This document shows, piece after piece, positions 40,780-50,767 of a DNA stretch of 57,253 nt. The position numbers were made by a program, and so were the translations under genes. Every line of letters begins with the position of its first letter. Position 1 is the stretch's first letter. The DNA is taken from positions 1 through 57,253 of the forward strand of contig JAQBPR010000114.1 in the NCBI GenBank assembly GCA_028287395.1, given 5' to 3'. Origin of the DNA: Bacilli bacterium (GTDB lineage Bacteria; Bacillota; Bacilli; Paenibacillales; NBRC-103111). Under the pieces are notes generated by a model. The model made no database searches. It was not told the DNA's origin and saw only the letters and a list, made by a program, of their open reading frames with translations.

Positions 40780-41783
40780 TGGAGAATGGATCGCCCGTTT
40801 ACAGAAGGGAAAAACAGCGAGTAATTTTCGGACTTGTGACTAAGAGACAGAGAAATATAATTTTTTTGGGTTTAGTGATTTGTCTCTTTTTCATTAATCA
40901 CCATCAAAAAAACTTAGCCACAACTGATACATGGTTAATAAAAGCAGTTCCAAGTATTTATGGCACTTCAACAAGCCCAACAACTTCCACAGGATCACAA
41001 GACAATGCAAATTCAATAAATAACACGACTACAAATCCAACAAACAATAGTAAGGATGTATGGGGGGCTTTACCTGATAAGGTTGTACAGCCAAGTGACA
41101 AAAGCACAATAAATAATCCGACGCAACAAATTGTTCAAGGTAACGTTCAAACGACCATTGATAATTTAAAGACTTATAATCCACCTTTAGAGGTTTATGG
41201 ATCGGCAGGCAGCGTATATTTAAAATGGCCAGAAAACGATAACCTCAATTACAAATATGAGATATATCGTAATGGTGAATTAATTGATACCATTCGTTAC
41301 GGTGCTTATGTTTTTAAACCTGTAAAAAAAGCTTCGGCTGCCAGCTCATTTGATTCCATTTATGCAATTAAAATAGTAGTGTTTTTGTTTTTCTTAGGAT
41401 TGGCTTTTATTGATTACAACGGAACAGATCTAGAAGTTTATTTTTGGCGAATGATTCATCAATATTATGTTTTTAAACCTATTTTTAAGGTTCCGTTTAT
41501 AGGATTGGCGATTAGTTTACCGGTTAAAAAACAAAACTATTTCCGACTATGGAAAGGTGCCGATTTAGGGGAATTGATCCCTCAGAAAACAAAATATAAA
41601 AAAGCTAAACCCATTCAGGAACTTGTGTTTGATCGACCAATTGAAAAAATATTTACCTCTATTTCACAGCCAATCGTTTTTTCTAGTAAATCGAAAGCAA
41701 TTGAAATAGAACATCCCAATGTAATTGTAATACTAAAACGAGACACTAAAGGAGGGCTTGAAATTGCTTTCCGCGATAGGTAA
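40779..41783 (+). CDS. Membrane protein with fibronectin-like segment
   Basis: 334 residues from GTG overlapping the previous stop. One N-terminal helix (IIFLGLVICLFFINHH), a Ser/Thr/Asn-rich extracellular linker, a short FN3-like stretch (PLEVYGSAGSVYLKWPEN ... YEIYRNGELI) and a second helix near residue 200 (IKIVVFLFFLGLAFI), then a basic cytoplasmic tail. It is between VirB6-like and VirB4-like genes, so a transfer-channel role is likely. VirB8-like function is possible but not shown. Confidence 0.6.
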   Translation: MENGSPVYRREKQRVIFGLVTKRQRNIIFLGLVICLFFINHHQKNLATTDTWLIKAVPSIYGTSTSPTTSTGSQDNANSINNTTTNPTNNSKDVWGALPDKVVQPSDKSTINNPTQQIVQGNVQTTIDNLKTYNPPLEVYGSAGSVYLKWPENDNLNYKYEIYRNGELIDTIRYGAYVFKPVKKASAASSFDSIYAIKIVVFLFFLGLAFIDYNGTDLEVYFWRMIHQYYVFKPIFKVPFIGLAISLPVKKQNYFRLWKGADLGELIPQKTKYKKAKPIQELVFDRPIEKIFTSISQPIVFSSKSKAIEIEHPNVIVILKRDTKGGLEIAFRDR

Positions 41784-42519
41784 TTTATTTTTTGGCCGGA
41801 ATAAAATTCAGACGAAAAATGTACAGGACATCTTAGGCTTCGATGATATTGATGGGAATATGATCATAATCAATAAAAATGAATTTCGTATGGTCTTGGA
41901 GATCGGTAAAGTCAATATGAAATCCAGGGATGAAAAAAACGTTAAAGAAATAATCGAGACATTTAAACAAACGATTAATTTGTTAAAATTCCCTGTCCAG
42001 TGGGAACGAACAACGCGGGTTTTTGATTTACATAATTATTTACTTAATCTGACCGATGAAACCAAGGACATTGTAAATCCGGTGAGATTGGAATTGTTGG
42101 ATATCTACAAAAAGTTCTTAGGCGATCAGGTTGAAACTCAAAAAATGACATCAAGCCAAACCCATTTAATCATTGGTTTTAGGGTAGGCCAAATGCAGAC
42201 TGAAATTAATCGCAGCATTAGTTTCTTTATTAAAAGCATGATTTTCCCCAAAAAGAACATATACGCTACAATGTCGTATGACGAAAAAATCATTGAAGTC
42301 AGCGATATTTTCAAGAGGATCGAAGCAAATTTAAAATCATCTTTAAGAAAGATAGGGAGTAACTGCAGAAGATTAGAAGATGATGAGCTGCATGTTGTTC
42401 TTTATCAGTCGTTACGTAGAGAAATGGCAATCATACAACGATGGGGCAATATTCCCGAAAATGGAATTCCTATGAGAGTGAGTGAAGTAGATGATCAAGA
42501 AATTTCAAGCTCTGTTTAA
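41764..42519 (+). CDS. VirB4-associated transfer protein
   Basis: About 252 residues. TTG 41764 is seven bases after GGAGGG; an in-frame TTG at 41758 is too close. The N-terminus (IQTKNVQDILGFDDIDGNMI) and the following alpha/beta region resemble the amino-terminal domain that precedes the ATPase domain in many VirB4/TraC proteins, here as a separate gene. It overlaps both neighbours. No Walker motif. Confidence 0.5.
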   Translation: MLSAIGNLFFGRNKIQTKNVQDILGFDDIDGNMIIINKNEFRMVLEIGKVNMKSRDEKNVKEIIETFKQTINLLKFPVQWERTTRVFDLHNYLLNLTDETKDIVNPVRLELLDIYKKFLGDQVETQKMTSSQTHLIIGFRVGQMQTEINRSISFFIKSMIFPKKNIYATMSYDEKIIEVSDIFKRIEANLKSSLRKIGSNCRRLEDDELHVVLYQSLRREMAIIQRWGNIPENGIPMRVSEVDDQEISSSV

Positions 42520-44380
42520 ACCCCAAAAGAAAACAACTATGAGAATTGATCATGAAGCAAGCGGCGTATTGTTAAGAGATGGGGAATTGTTCAAGAAGGG
42601 GCTACGAACGAAACGTGATTATTTAGCCCCTCACCCTGTTGACTTTTCACCGGCAACGTATAGACAAGTCGGGAATTATTACATTAAAACCTTATTTACT
42701 TGGAAGTGGCCTGATAAATTAGATCATGTACATCTAGACGATTTATTTAGTATGAAAGTTGATAACACTATATCGATGCATCAAATACCGGTTAACAATG
42801 ATTATTTTGTAAAATTTCTAACGAAGCGTATTAATGCAGCTGCGAAGGAAATTAAAAGTCAAGAAAAACGAAACAAATCAGATGGTTATACGGAGCATCA
42901 AAAAAAGCAAGATGAAGAATTAAGATCTAAATTGATTAGCGGAAAAGAAAATGGTTTTGTTGTTTCTTTTTACATCGATGTCCACGCTGAAACGCTGGAT
43001 GAACTTGAAAAACGGGTCAATGAAGTACAACGAACATTAGGGCAAAAAGGAATGATTGCCTATAACTGTGACGGGCAAAATGAAGATGCTTTTTATGCTG
43101 TTTTGCCTATCATGATTGACAAATTACAACAATATCAAGATATGACAACAAGTAATATAGCGGATCTTTTTCCGATTGCTTCGTCTGAATTAAGTATGGA
43201 ATCCGGTGTTTATTATGGAACAAATCTAGGCGATAATTCCATGATCATTCTAGATCGGTTTAAAATGAAAAATCCTAATGCTACGATCATAGCCCCTTCA
43301 GGTGGTGGGAAAAGCACATTTACTAAACAAGAGCATGTTTCCTACTGGGCAATGGGTGCCGAAGTTTACGCGATTGATAGAGATAATGAAATGCGAGAAC
43401 TTACTAAAAAAGTAAAAGGACTTTATTTAGATTATTCCAAACAGTCTGAGTTTCGGATCAATCCATGCGATTTGAGGGCTACCCAGTACGATAAGGATGA
43501 TTTCTTTGATTTAAAGGTTTCGTTCTTAATCACCTTGTACCGCAAAATGGCAGAGGGATTGACAGCACGCGAAAGGACTTTAGTTTCCAGATCTATTAGA
43601 AAAGCCTATGAAAATAAGGGCTTTACAAAAGATATTAATTCTTTGTATCTACAAACGGATCAATCCTCTGGGGGAATTAACCTAAAAAACAGAAAATTAA
43701 GACCTTTATCCGATATGATTATCTTATCCGATATTGATGTGTGCATGTCCGAATACCCTGAATTACAAGAACTGCGTGATAAGGTTTCCTTCTTTATGGA
43801 AGATGGTCCAGGAAAAATTATTAACGCTACGAGTACTGTAGATATTTCAAATTACGAATGGGTAACTTTCGGGGTACGTAACTTAAGCAATGAAACACGA
43901 CCGATTATTTTATATACCATCCTGGACTTTATAGAAAACAAAATTAAAAGGAATATGGATTTACCACCTACTCAGAGAACTAAAATCATGGTTTACAGTG
44001 ATGAAACATGGTCGCTAATTAACAACTTAGATGGTGCGCTCTATATGTATGAATATTCAAAACGATGTCGTAAATATGGGGGGGCACTTACCACTGTATT
44101 TCAAAATATTTTGGATTATGAGAAAGACGAAGGCGGCTATGGACTAGAGATTTTGAATAACACAAGTATGGTCGTATTGTTCTCCATTGGTGAAAAAGCA
44201 ATTGGTGCAGATAAATTAATGGATAAATTAGGGGTTAATGAAAAGGTAATTCAAGATTTGAAACGAGCGGATGTTGGACAGGGTTATATCATTACGGATA
44301 AAAACCGTGCTGAGTTTAAGCTTGAGATTATTCCTGAATTTAGGGAAATTGTCACCGCATCTGCTTTTACGGACGATTAA
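42491..44380 (+). CDS. virB4: VirB4/TraC-family conjugation ATPase
   Basis: 629 residues. Walker A is APSGGGKST near 273-281, Walker B KIMVYSDETW near 497-506, and the arginine/sensor region follows (VFQNILDYEKDE, SMVVLFSIGEKA). VirB4 energises pilus or channel assembly in every type IV secretion system. The N-terminal 200 residues are the usual VirB4 platform. It overlaps its neighbour by 29 bases. Confidence 0.85.
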   Translation: MIKKFQALFKPQKKTTMRIDHEASGVLLRDGELFKKGLRTKRDYLAPHPVDFSPATYRQVGNYYIKTLFTWKWPDKLDHVHLDDLFSMKVDNTISMHQIPVNNDYFVKFLTKRINAAAKEIKSQEKRNKSDGYTEHQKKQDEELRSKLISGKENGFVVSFYIDVHAETLDELEKRVNEVQRTLGQKGMIAYNCDGQNEDAFYAVLPIMIDKLQQYQDMTTSNIADLFPIASSELSMESGVYYGTNLGDNSMIILDRFKMKNPNATIIAPSGGGKSTFTKQEHVSYWAMGAEVYAIDRDNEMRELTKKVKGLYLDYSKQSEFRINPCDLRATQYDKDDFFDLKVSFLITLYRKMAEGLTARERTLVSRSIRKAYENKGFTKDINSLYLQTDQSSGGINLKNRKLRPLSDMIILSDIDVCMSEYPELQELRDKVSFFMEDGPGKIINATSTVDISNYEWVTFGVRNLSNETRPIILYTILDFIENKIKRNMDLPPTQRTKIMVYSDETWSLINNLDGALYMYEYSKRCRKYGGALTTVFQNILDYEKDEGGYGLEILNNTSMVVLFSIGEKAIGADKLMDKLGVNEKVIQDLKRADVGQGYIITDKNRAEFKLEIIPEFREIVTASAFTDD

Positions 44381-44381
44381 T

Positions 44382-45419
44382 ATGGCGAAAGATCCTTTAG
44401 TGAGCGCCGGTAAAAGTTATATAAAATACACAATCATTAGTTCAGTGGTAGGTGCTGTGGGCGTACCGGCATTAATTCTTATACTCTTGGTTTTTATCAT
44501 GGCATTATTTAGTGATCCAACAAACAGTATGGAACATCCGGAAGCTTTACCTTATTACTATGATGCAGGATTACAATATAACATCGACTGGGCAGAACTG
44601 CTTGTCTATAACGAAACAATTCCAAAATCTAAACCAACCCAAGCAAATATTATCGATCAAGCGAAATATCTTTCTTTAACAAAGGCACAAAAGGGATTTG
44701 ATGATGAACAATTATATACCTATCTTTTTCGTTCTAAATACAAAGCTGATGATTTGATTTCAACAGCAAGCAGCTTTAAAGAAGAATTCAGCAAAGTAAT
44801 CTTTAATCACCGATTTCCAATTCATATTAACGAGTCGTACAACATTCAAGATACCTATGGCATGGTAATAAAAGGGCTTTGGGATAAACCTCATAATGGG
44901 ACGGATATATCCGCTTCAAAAGACACCAATTTATGGGCGGTTTCCGCAGGGACGGTTGTTAAAATGGGTTCAGGTGGAGAGGGTGGAACAGCAATTACAA
45001 TCCAAGATGCTACTGATCCATCCAAGTATTACTATTATGCGCATTTGGATCATTATGCTCCGGGTATTTATGTAGGGATGCCAGTACAGTTAAACACAAT
45101 CATAGGGAATGTTGGTATGACGGGTCATGCAACCGGTGATCATGTTCATTTTATGGTTTTTCTTGGAGATGAAGATACTAATCCGATGTGGTACTTAAAA
45201 GTATGGGAAGCATTTGATCAATATTACAGATCTAAGAATGGTCAAGAGTGGAAGGATCGGGACTATCCGCCACCACCACCAACACCGAAACCTCAATCAC
45301 AGGGTCCAACACCAACACCAATTCCAATATGTTTAGGTCAATGTCCACAACCATCCCCACAACCATCGAATGATATTTGCATAGGTACGCTTTGTATTCA
45401 TCAACCACCGATTAAATAG
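44382..45419 (+). CDS. M23 peptidase, cell-wall hydrolase of the transfer system
   Basis: 345 residues from ATG 44382, which directly follows the VirB4 stop; a longer frame inside VirB4 is not used. One transmembrane helix (residues 20-44), a domain of about 110 residues, then an M23/LytM domain with HNGTDIS near 170 and GDHVHFMV near 253, the zinc-binding H...D and HxH. It ends in a Pro-rich tail (PPPPTPKP) with Cys residues. Role: opening peptidoglycan for the transfer machine, equivalent to VirB1. Confidence 0.8.
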   Translation: MAKDPLVSAGKSYIKYTIISSVVGAVGVPALILILLVFIMALFSDPTNSMEHPEALPYYYDAGLQYNIDWAELLVYNETIPKSKPTQANIIDQAKYLSLTKAQKGFDDEQLYTYLFRSKYKADDLISTASSFKEEFSKVIFNHRFPIHINESYNIQDTYGMVIKGLWDKPHNGTDISASKDTNLWAVSAGTVVKMGSGGEGGTAITIQDATDPSKYYYYAHLDHYAPGIYVGMPVQLNTIIGNVGMTGHATGDHVHFMVFLGDEDTNPMWYLKVWEAFDQYYRSKNGQEWKDRDYPPPPPTPKPQSQGPTPTPIPICLGQCPQPSPQPSNDICIGTLCIHQPPIK

Positions 45420-45469
45420 AATTTGCGGAGAAATAATGAAATGTAAAAATGGTAGGGGGGAGTAATAAT

Positions 45470-48400
45470 ATGAATCGATTTCACGAACTTGTTCAAAAAC
45501 TTCATGATTGGTTTTTCTTAAAGGTATCTTGGCTCCATTCCCATTTAACCATGTTCCTGATCATTTTTAGTGTTTATATTTTCTTCTACTTGTTATGGGC
45601 TGTCTATCAATACCTTCAAGTGTGGTGGATGACAAAGGATATGAACATCATTCAGTTTTTACTTCCCAGGGACAATGAGAATGAACCTCATCAGATGAAT
45701 TTAGCAGTTAAAACTATTTGGAAATGTCTGCCCTGGTACATTCGCGTTGTTAAAGCTCAACCATATTTTAGTTTTGAGATCCACGCGACAAAAGATTTTA
45801 TTACCTTTAACATCGTGACTCCAAAGGATTATACCGAGGCTGTAGAAAAAACAGTTCATTCCGTTTACAAAGATGCTGAAAGTAATATTTTCGCTGTGGG
45901 ATCCGCTGAAGATTATATGGCCCAGTATGTAAATAATTCAAGCGGAGGCCGTATTAAATTTGAAAAGGATAGAATATTTTCTTTGCAAACATTTAAAGAT
46001 TGGACGCAAGATCCGTTAAGTACGATTACTTCAAGTATGACAAAACTAGATGAAGGCCAAATCATCACATTGCAAGTTTTATGTAAACCTACAGGTGATT
46101 TTCTATGGCAATATTTAGGTCGTAAGACTTTAAAAAAATACGAATTTCACGGTCGGATGCCTAAGAAATTTAACAACATATTAACGCTGATCGGCAACAT
46201 TGTTTTATTTCCATTTAAAATATTGGGTACCATATTACGTTTGTTTTTTTTAAGCTCTCAAAGAAATCGAAAAAGGGAAGAAACACCAGCTGAACAAATG
46301 ATGCGTGAAAAAGGACAGGTTGAATTAAAGGAACAAAAATCAATAAGCGGGAAAGTGACGCAGCATGGTTTTAGGGTAAGCATTCGGGTCATAACTCGTG
46401 ATGTAAATAACAATAAGAAATTACGTAGATCATCGATCCGTGACGTTGCCAATGCTTTACGTCAGCTGGATGCAGAAAACGAACTAAATCAACAACATAT
46501 TATTATATTCCGGAAGTTTTTAAGATTTATTACGGTCAAACGTTTTTTACCGTTACATGGTAGTGCAGATATAATGTCCACAGAGGAACTAGCTTCGTTG
46601 TTTCATCTACCGAATAAGGATGTCATGACACCGAATATTAAAAGGATACGTTCTAAACAAGCGCCTCCCCCATCTGCAGCATCACGGACTGAAAATATTA
46701 TAGGCGTATCACGATATCGTGGTAATGAGGATTTAATCGGCATTAAAGAACGAGATTTAGATAAATCAATTTATGTGTTAGGAAAACAAGGGACAGGTAA
46801 AACGGCTTTGTTTGAAAATTTAGAGGGGCAGCAGGTTAGAAATTCAACAGGTGCAACAATAGTAATGGATCCAGCTGGACAGATGGCTAGAAACATAATT
46901 GGCTCTACACCTAAAGACCAAATTAAAAACACATACTATTTGAATTTTGCTGATTTTAAATTTCCGCCTTCTCTAAATTCGTTGGATCAGTCAAATTATC
47001 GTGGTAATAATATGACGCTGCTCATAGAGCAACAAATCGGGATCCTGAAAAAAGAGTTTAAGGATTCTTGGGGACCATCGACTGAAGATATTCTTCGAAA
47101 TTCAATTACCTTGGCTATGGCCTCGGATGGCAGCAGCCTTATGGAAGTCATGCTTGCAATCATATCTGAGGATTTTCGACGCGAGTATTTGGATAATTTA
47201 GATAACTTCGTTGTTCGTGGATATTGGAAAAATGAGTTTGCGAAATTAGATAATCGGTATAAAAATACAATTATTAACCCGCCTTTAAATAAATTACGTA
47301 GGATCACTGGTAATATATTGACTCGTAATATCTTATGTCAAAGAAAGTCAACCGTTGATCTTGCATGGCTTTTTGATAACAAGAAACATGTCATTGTAAA
47401 TCTAGCAAAGGGATCTATTGGAGAAGAAAACTCCAACTTTCTCGGATCGATGTTACTTTCCTTTATTTACTTATTGATGCAAGAACGTGAACATACCATT
47501 CCCGATGAACACCTTAGACCGAAGCTAACGTTAATAGTGGATGAAATGCAAAACTATGTCACTGAAACCGTTTCAGATATGTTAGCGGAGCTGAGAAAGT
47601 ATGGGTTTCGAATGGTTGCCGGACATCAGTTTCGTTCGCAATTCGATAATGAAGAAGTGAAGTCAGGAGTTTACCAGCTCTCACGCACTAAAATATTTTT
47701 TAACATTGGCGAAGAAGATGCTGAATATGTTGCACCAACGGTAGCTCCAAGATTTACGGCTAACGATTTAATATCGCTGGACAACTATCAATGTGTTGTG
47801 AAGATGATTGTTGATTCAAATGAATATGATGCTTTTTCATTGCATACTATACCGCCGATGTTTCCAGTTGACGAAGAGGTTGCGAAAAAAGTTGTCCAAC
47901 GTTCCCAAGAGTTATTTTATGGTGGGGATGATGCCATTGCAGATATTGAAAGAAGATATAACCGTTTTGTTAAAGACGATTCAGACGGTGACTTTGTAGC
48001 AGCCAGTTTTAAAAAAGCTGAAGCCCCGGATCCAGCAAGTTCTGTAGAAGATAAAGCATTAAATAATAAGATACCAATTCATAATAACGGCGCAGCTGCA
48101 ACAGATGATGTTAAAAAAACCAGCAAGATAAAGCTAGTCTATGGTTTAAAGCAAGAACTAATGAAAGATGTTACTGAAATAAAGGAAGAAAGCCCTCTGA
48201 GTACGCAAATAATTAAAAATGCCGAAGTTGCTGCAGCTGCTACCAATAATATTGTTTCGGTGTTGGAAACCACGCCAGTAAAAAAGCAAAGAACAACCAC
48301 AAAAAAGGCTAGTCAAGATGTGACGAAAAGCGACAAATCATTGAAAGATGGAACCACGGCAGACAAAGCTCCTAAAAAGATCAGGGGCAAGGATCCAGTG

Positions 48401-48697
48401 GAAACTACTCCTTTAATAACACCTGTTATAAAAGATACTACTGAATTGATAGCCATTGCAGATAAACTGGATGTCAATCATTCAAGTGCTGATCTAGAGA
48501 ATGTCGAATTTATCGTTCAAGAAAAAGAAACTGATATTAAGGAGCCTTCCGTATCAACCGAAATCATACCCGAAGTTACTGCACCTGAGATTACAATAAT
48601 CGAAGCACAACCGGAAGATACTAATAATAATGCCGATGATCTGATGGATATTAAAATCCAAGGTTTCGGGATTAGACGGAAGGAGAGCAATAAGTGA
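45470..48697 (+). CDS. VirD4/TraD-type coupling ATPase with long tail
   Basis: 1075 residues from ATG 45470 behind GGGGGGAG. Two N-terminal membrane helices (TMFLIIFSVYIFFYLLWAVY and a short one near 250), Walker A VLGKQGTGKTAL near 436-447, and Walker B LTLIVDEMQNYV near 686-697 followed by AGHQFRSQF, the TraD/TraG-type core. The last 230 residues are low-complexity, charged and probably flexible. It should recruit the DNA-relaxation complex to the channel. Copy 7 of the dispersed palindrome lies inside its tail coding sequence. Confidence 0.82.
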   Translation: MNRFHELVQKLHDWFFLKVSWLHSHLTMFLIIFSVYIFFYLLWAVYQYLQVWWMTKDMNIIQFLLPRDNENEPHQMNLAVKTIWKCLPWYIRVVKAQPYFSFEIHATKDFITFNIVTPKDYTEAVEKTVHSVYKDAESNIFAVGSAEDYMAQYVNNSSGGRIKFEKDRIFSLQTFKDWTQDPLSTITSSMTKLDEGQIITLQVLCKPTGDFLWQYLGRKTLKKYEFHGRMPKKFNNILTLIGNIVLFPFKILGTILRLFFLSSQRNRKREETPAEQMMREKGQVELKEQKSISGKVTQHGFRVSIRVITRDVNNNKKLRRSSIRDVANALRQLDAENELNQQHIIIFRKFLRFITVKRFLPLHGSADIMSTEELASLFHLPNKDVMTPNIKRIRSKQAPPPSAASRTENIIGVSRYRGNEDLIGIKERDLDKSIYVLGKQGTGKTALFENLEGQQVRNSTGATIVMDPAGQMARNIIGSTPKDQIKNTYYLNFADFKFPPSLNSLDQSNYRGNNMTLLIEQQIGILKKEFKDSWGPSTEDILRNSITLAMASDGSSLMEVMLAIISEDFRREYLDNLDNFVVRGYWKNEFAKLDNRYKNTIINPPLNKLRRITGNILTRNILCQRKSTVDLAWLFDNKKHVIVNLAKGSIGEENSNFLGSMLLSFIYLLMQEREHTIPDEHLRPKLTLIVDEMQNYVTETVSDMLAELRKYGFRMVAGHQFRSQFDNEEVKSGVYQLSRTKIFFNIGEEDAEYVAPTVAPRFTANDLISLDNYQCVVKMIVDSNEYDAFSLHTIPPMFPVDEEVAKKVVQRSQELFYGGDDAIADIERRYNRFVKDDSDGDFVAASFKKAEAPDPASSVEDKALNNKIPIHNNGAAATDDVKKTSKIKLVYGLKQELMKDVTEIKEESPLSTQIIKNAEVAAAATNNIVSVLETTPVKKQRTTTKKASQDVTKSDKSLKDGTTADKAPKKIRGKDPVETTPLITPVIKDTTELIAIADKLDVNHSSADLENVEFIVQEKETDIKEPSVSTEIIPEVTAPEITIIEAQPEDTNNNADDLMDIKIQGFGIRRKESNK
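48416..48429. promoter_or_regulatory. Dispersed palindrome, copy 7, within a gene
   Basis: ATAACA-CC-TGTTAT inside the tail of the coupling ATPase. Not at a gene start and no complete -10, so it argues for a structural or centromere-like role in addition to promoter control. Confidence 0.75.
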
Positions 48698-49908
48698 GTA
48701 AAGTTTTAAAAAATAAACGACTGATTAAATTAAATCAATACGATATTCCTCAAGAAACTGTGGAAATAAGCGAAGAATTGCGGATTCCTCGCTATCATGT
48801 TAATAATCTTGGATCTAAGGGATTTTATATCGTTCGGATAAAAGAAAGCAAAGAACGTTTTCAAGTTTTACACCGGCGTTTTGGATCGATTGCAAATGAA
48901 AAAACACATATTAATGATTGGAATGGAACAGAAGTTAAACAATATTTCCATAACGTATTTCATTATCAAAATCGGAGTGAGGATCCACAAGAACAATACA
49001 AAGTCATTTCAAGGGAAAAATGGTTTACACCAAAGGATATCGATATTGTTATGGCCATCTATTACCATCGTATTTTGACAACATCCCAATTAACGGAATT
49101 AGGCTTTTATAGTAGCAAGTCAGCTGCACGTTTGATTAAATCCAGGTGTAAGCGACTCAGAGACAATTTTGTTATCGATTCATTTCAACCTGCAGTAGAT
49201 AACGTTGTTGGCGCTTCCGAAAATCATTATATGCTGAATGAGGTAGGAGCATATGTTGTAGCGGATTATTTGGAGAAAAAGAACATTAAAGAAATTGGCT
49301 GGACACCACGACATAATGAAATTATGATGCACAATATTTACCACACCATTGAAATTAATAATATATTTACGGCTTTTCGTAAAGAAGCTACCTTGCAAAA
49401 ACAACGCATCAATCGGCACCTTACCAGCGAAGAATATCAAAAATCTCTTGATGATGTATTCCAAGTTGAAAAAACTATTGCCGAATATTTGATAACCGAA
49501 CAATTAAGTGGATCAGATGGTGGGAAAATTAAGTTTAACCCGGATGGATTGATGATACTTAAATATAACGAGAATTCAGTTCCCTTTTTCATTGAGGTTG
49601 ATCGAAATACCATGCAGCTCTATGATTTTGCAGCAAAGATACCACGTTATGAAGCCTATGCACGTTCAAGGTTATGGGAAGCACCATTCGGAGGTTTTTT
49701 TCCAAAAATACTTGTCTGTACCACCGATGAACGAAGAATGATAGAACTTGCCCGAACGGTACAAGATACACTTAAAGTCAAAGCGCTCAATTGGTATTTT
49801 ACGACCATTGAAAAAGTGAAGGATAATCCCTATGGATCTATTTGGATTAAAGCAACAGAAGCCAAGCAAAGTGAGTTTAATTACGTCGATTTAATAGAAC
49901 CTTACTAA
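48694..49908 (+). CDS. Replic_Relax-family protein
   Basis: 404 residues from GTG overlapping the previous stop by four bases. The central part (WFTPKDIDIVMAIYYHRILT, QLTELGF, ARLIKSRCKRL, NEVGAYVVADYL, WTPRHNEIMMHN) fits the Replic_Relax family of plasmid replication-relaxation proteins: a winged helix followed by a nuclease-like fold containing EVDRNT. In this window it is the only candidate for the DNA-relaxing component of conjugation. A conventional relaxase with a Tyr/HUH motif is absent. Confidence 0.78.
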   Translation: MSKVLKNKRLIKLNQYDIPQETVEISEELRIPRYHVNNLGSKGFYIVRIKESKERFQVLHRRFGSIANEKTHINDWNGTEVKQYFHNVFHYQNRSEDPQEQYKVISREKWFTPKDIDIVMAIYYHRILTTSQLTELGFYSSKSAARLIKSRCKRLRDNFVIDSFQPAVDNVVGASENHYMLNEVGAYVVADYLEKKNIKEIGWTPRHNEIMMHNIYHTIEINNIFTAFRKEATLQKQRINRHLTSEEYQKSLDDVFQVEKTIAEYLITEQLSGSDGGKIKFNPDGLMILKYNENSVPFFIEVDRNTMQLYDFAAKIPRYEAYARSRLWEAPFGGFFPKILVCTTDERRMIELARTVQDTLKVKALNWYFTTIEKVKDNPYGSIWIKATEAKQSEFNYVDLIEPY

Positions 49909-49957
49909 ATACAAGTCAATGAAATTAAAAGAGAAATAAAAACAAAGGATGGATGGT

Positions 49958-50767
49958 ATGAAACCAAGATCAATGGCACTAATTTTTATTGTTTTCGTTT
50001 GTTTCATTGTCGGCGGCTTTTTTCTTTATTTTGGTGTGAACAAACAATTGCATGAAGATCTTGTTTACGTAGTTAAACCGGGTATGGACATAGAAACAAA
50101 TGTTCAAATCACAAAGTCAATGCTTGTTCAGCTAAAAAAGCATACGGTGGATTTACCACCAACTACGATATTAGATGATTCGATGGTAGGGAAATATGCG
50201 AAATATACACTCTTCGGCGGCAGAGCAATCCTGCAGCGTGAGATTGATCAAGAAGCCACGGTTGACACAGGATTAGGATTTAATTTAAAGCCTGGAGAAA
50301 GGATGGTTTCTGTTACTGCAGATAACAATGATAGTATCGGCGGTATGCTGAATAAAGGGCTTTTTGTAGATATTCAGTGGGTAAAATCATTGAATGGAAA
50401 TGCTGAGAAAAAAGCAATTGTTCCTTTGTTTGAACATTTAGAAATTCTAGATATTCGTTCTAAATATGGTGCATCCATTTTTGATAAGGCAGCAAACCAA
50501 AAGAGTGATTCTAAAATTAAAATAGTTGCTGATGCCGGCAAAGACTTAAAAGACTTATACCCTTTGGAAATCGTATTGCGTGCTTCACCTGAAGAAATGG
50601 AAACCATCAATTTGGCCAAAAAAAGTGGGAATCTAACCTTAGGCTTGAATCCAGAGAAACAAGATAGCAATGTGAAATTACCATCCTTAACGAGTGATGA
50701 TCTCCTTAAACAGAAAGGGGTGAAAGTGATCGATGACATTAAAATCGATAATACTAGCAACCGGTGA
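49958..50767 (+). CDS. CpaB/RcpC-like Tad pilus protein
   Basis: About 269 residues from ATG 49958 after AAAGGATGG. One N-terminal transmembrane helix (ALIFIVFVCFIVGGFFLYF), then an SAF-type beta domain (VVKPGMDIETNVQITKSML ... FGGRAILQREID) and GERMVSVTADNNDSIGGML, characteristic of CpaB/RcpC. In Tad systems CpaB stabilises the envelope part of the pilus. The first Tad gene, directly after the transfer genes. Confidence 0.78.
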   Translation: MKPRSMALIFIVFVCFIVGGFFLYFGVNKQLHEDLVYVVKPGMDIETNVQITKSMLVQLKKHTVDLPPTTILDDSMVGKYAKYTLFGGRAILQREIDQEATVDTGLGFNLKPGERMVSVTADNNDSIGGMLNKGLFVDIQWVKSLNGNAEKKAIVPLFEHLEILDIRSKYGASIFDKAANQKSDSKIKIVADAGKDLKDLYPLEIVLRASPEEMETINLAKKSGNLTLGLNPEKQDSNVKLPSLTSDDLLKQKGVKVIDDIKIDNTSNR

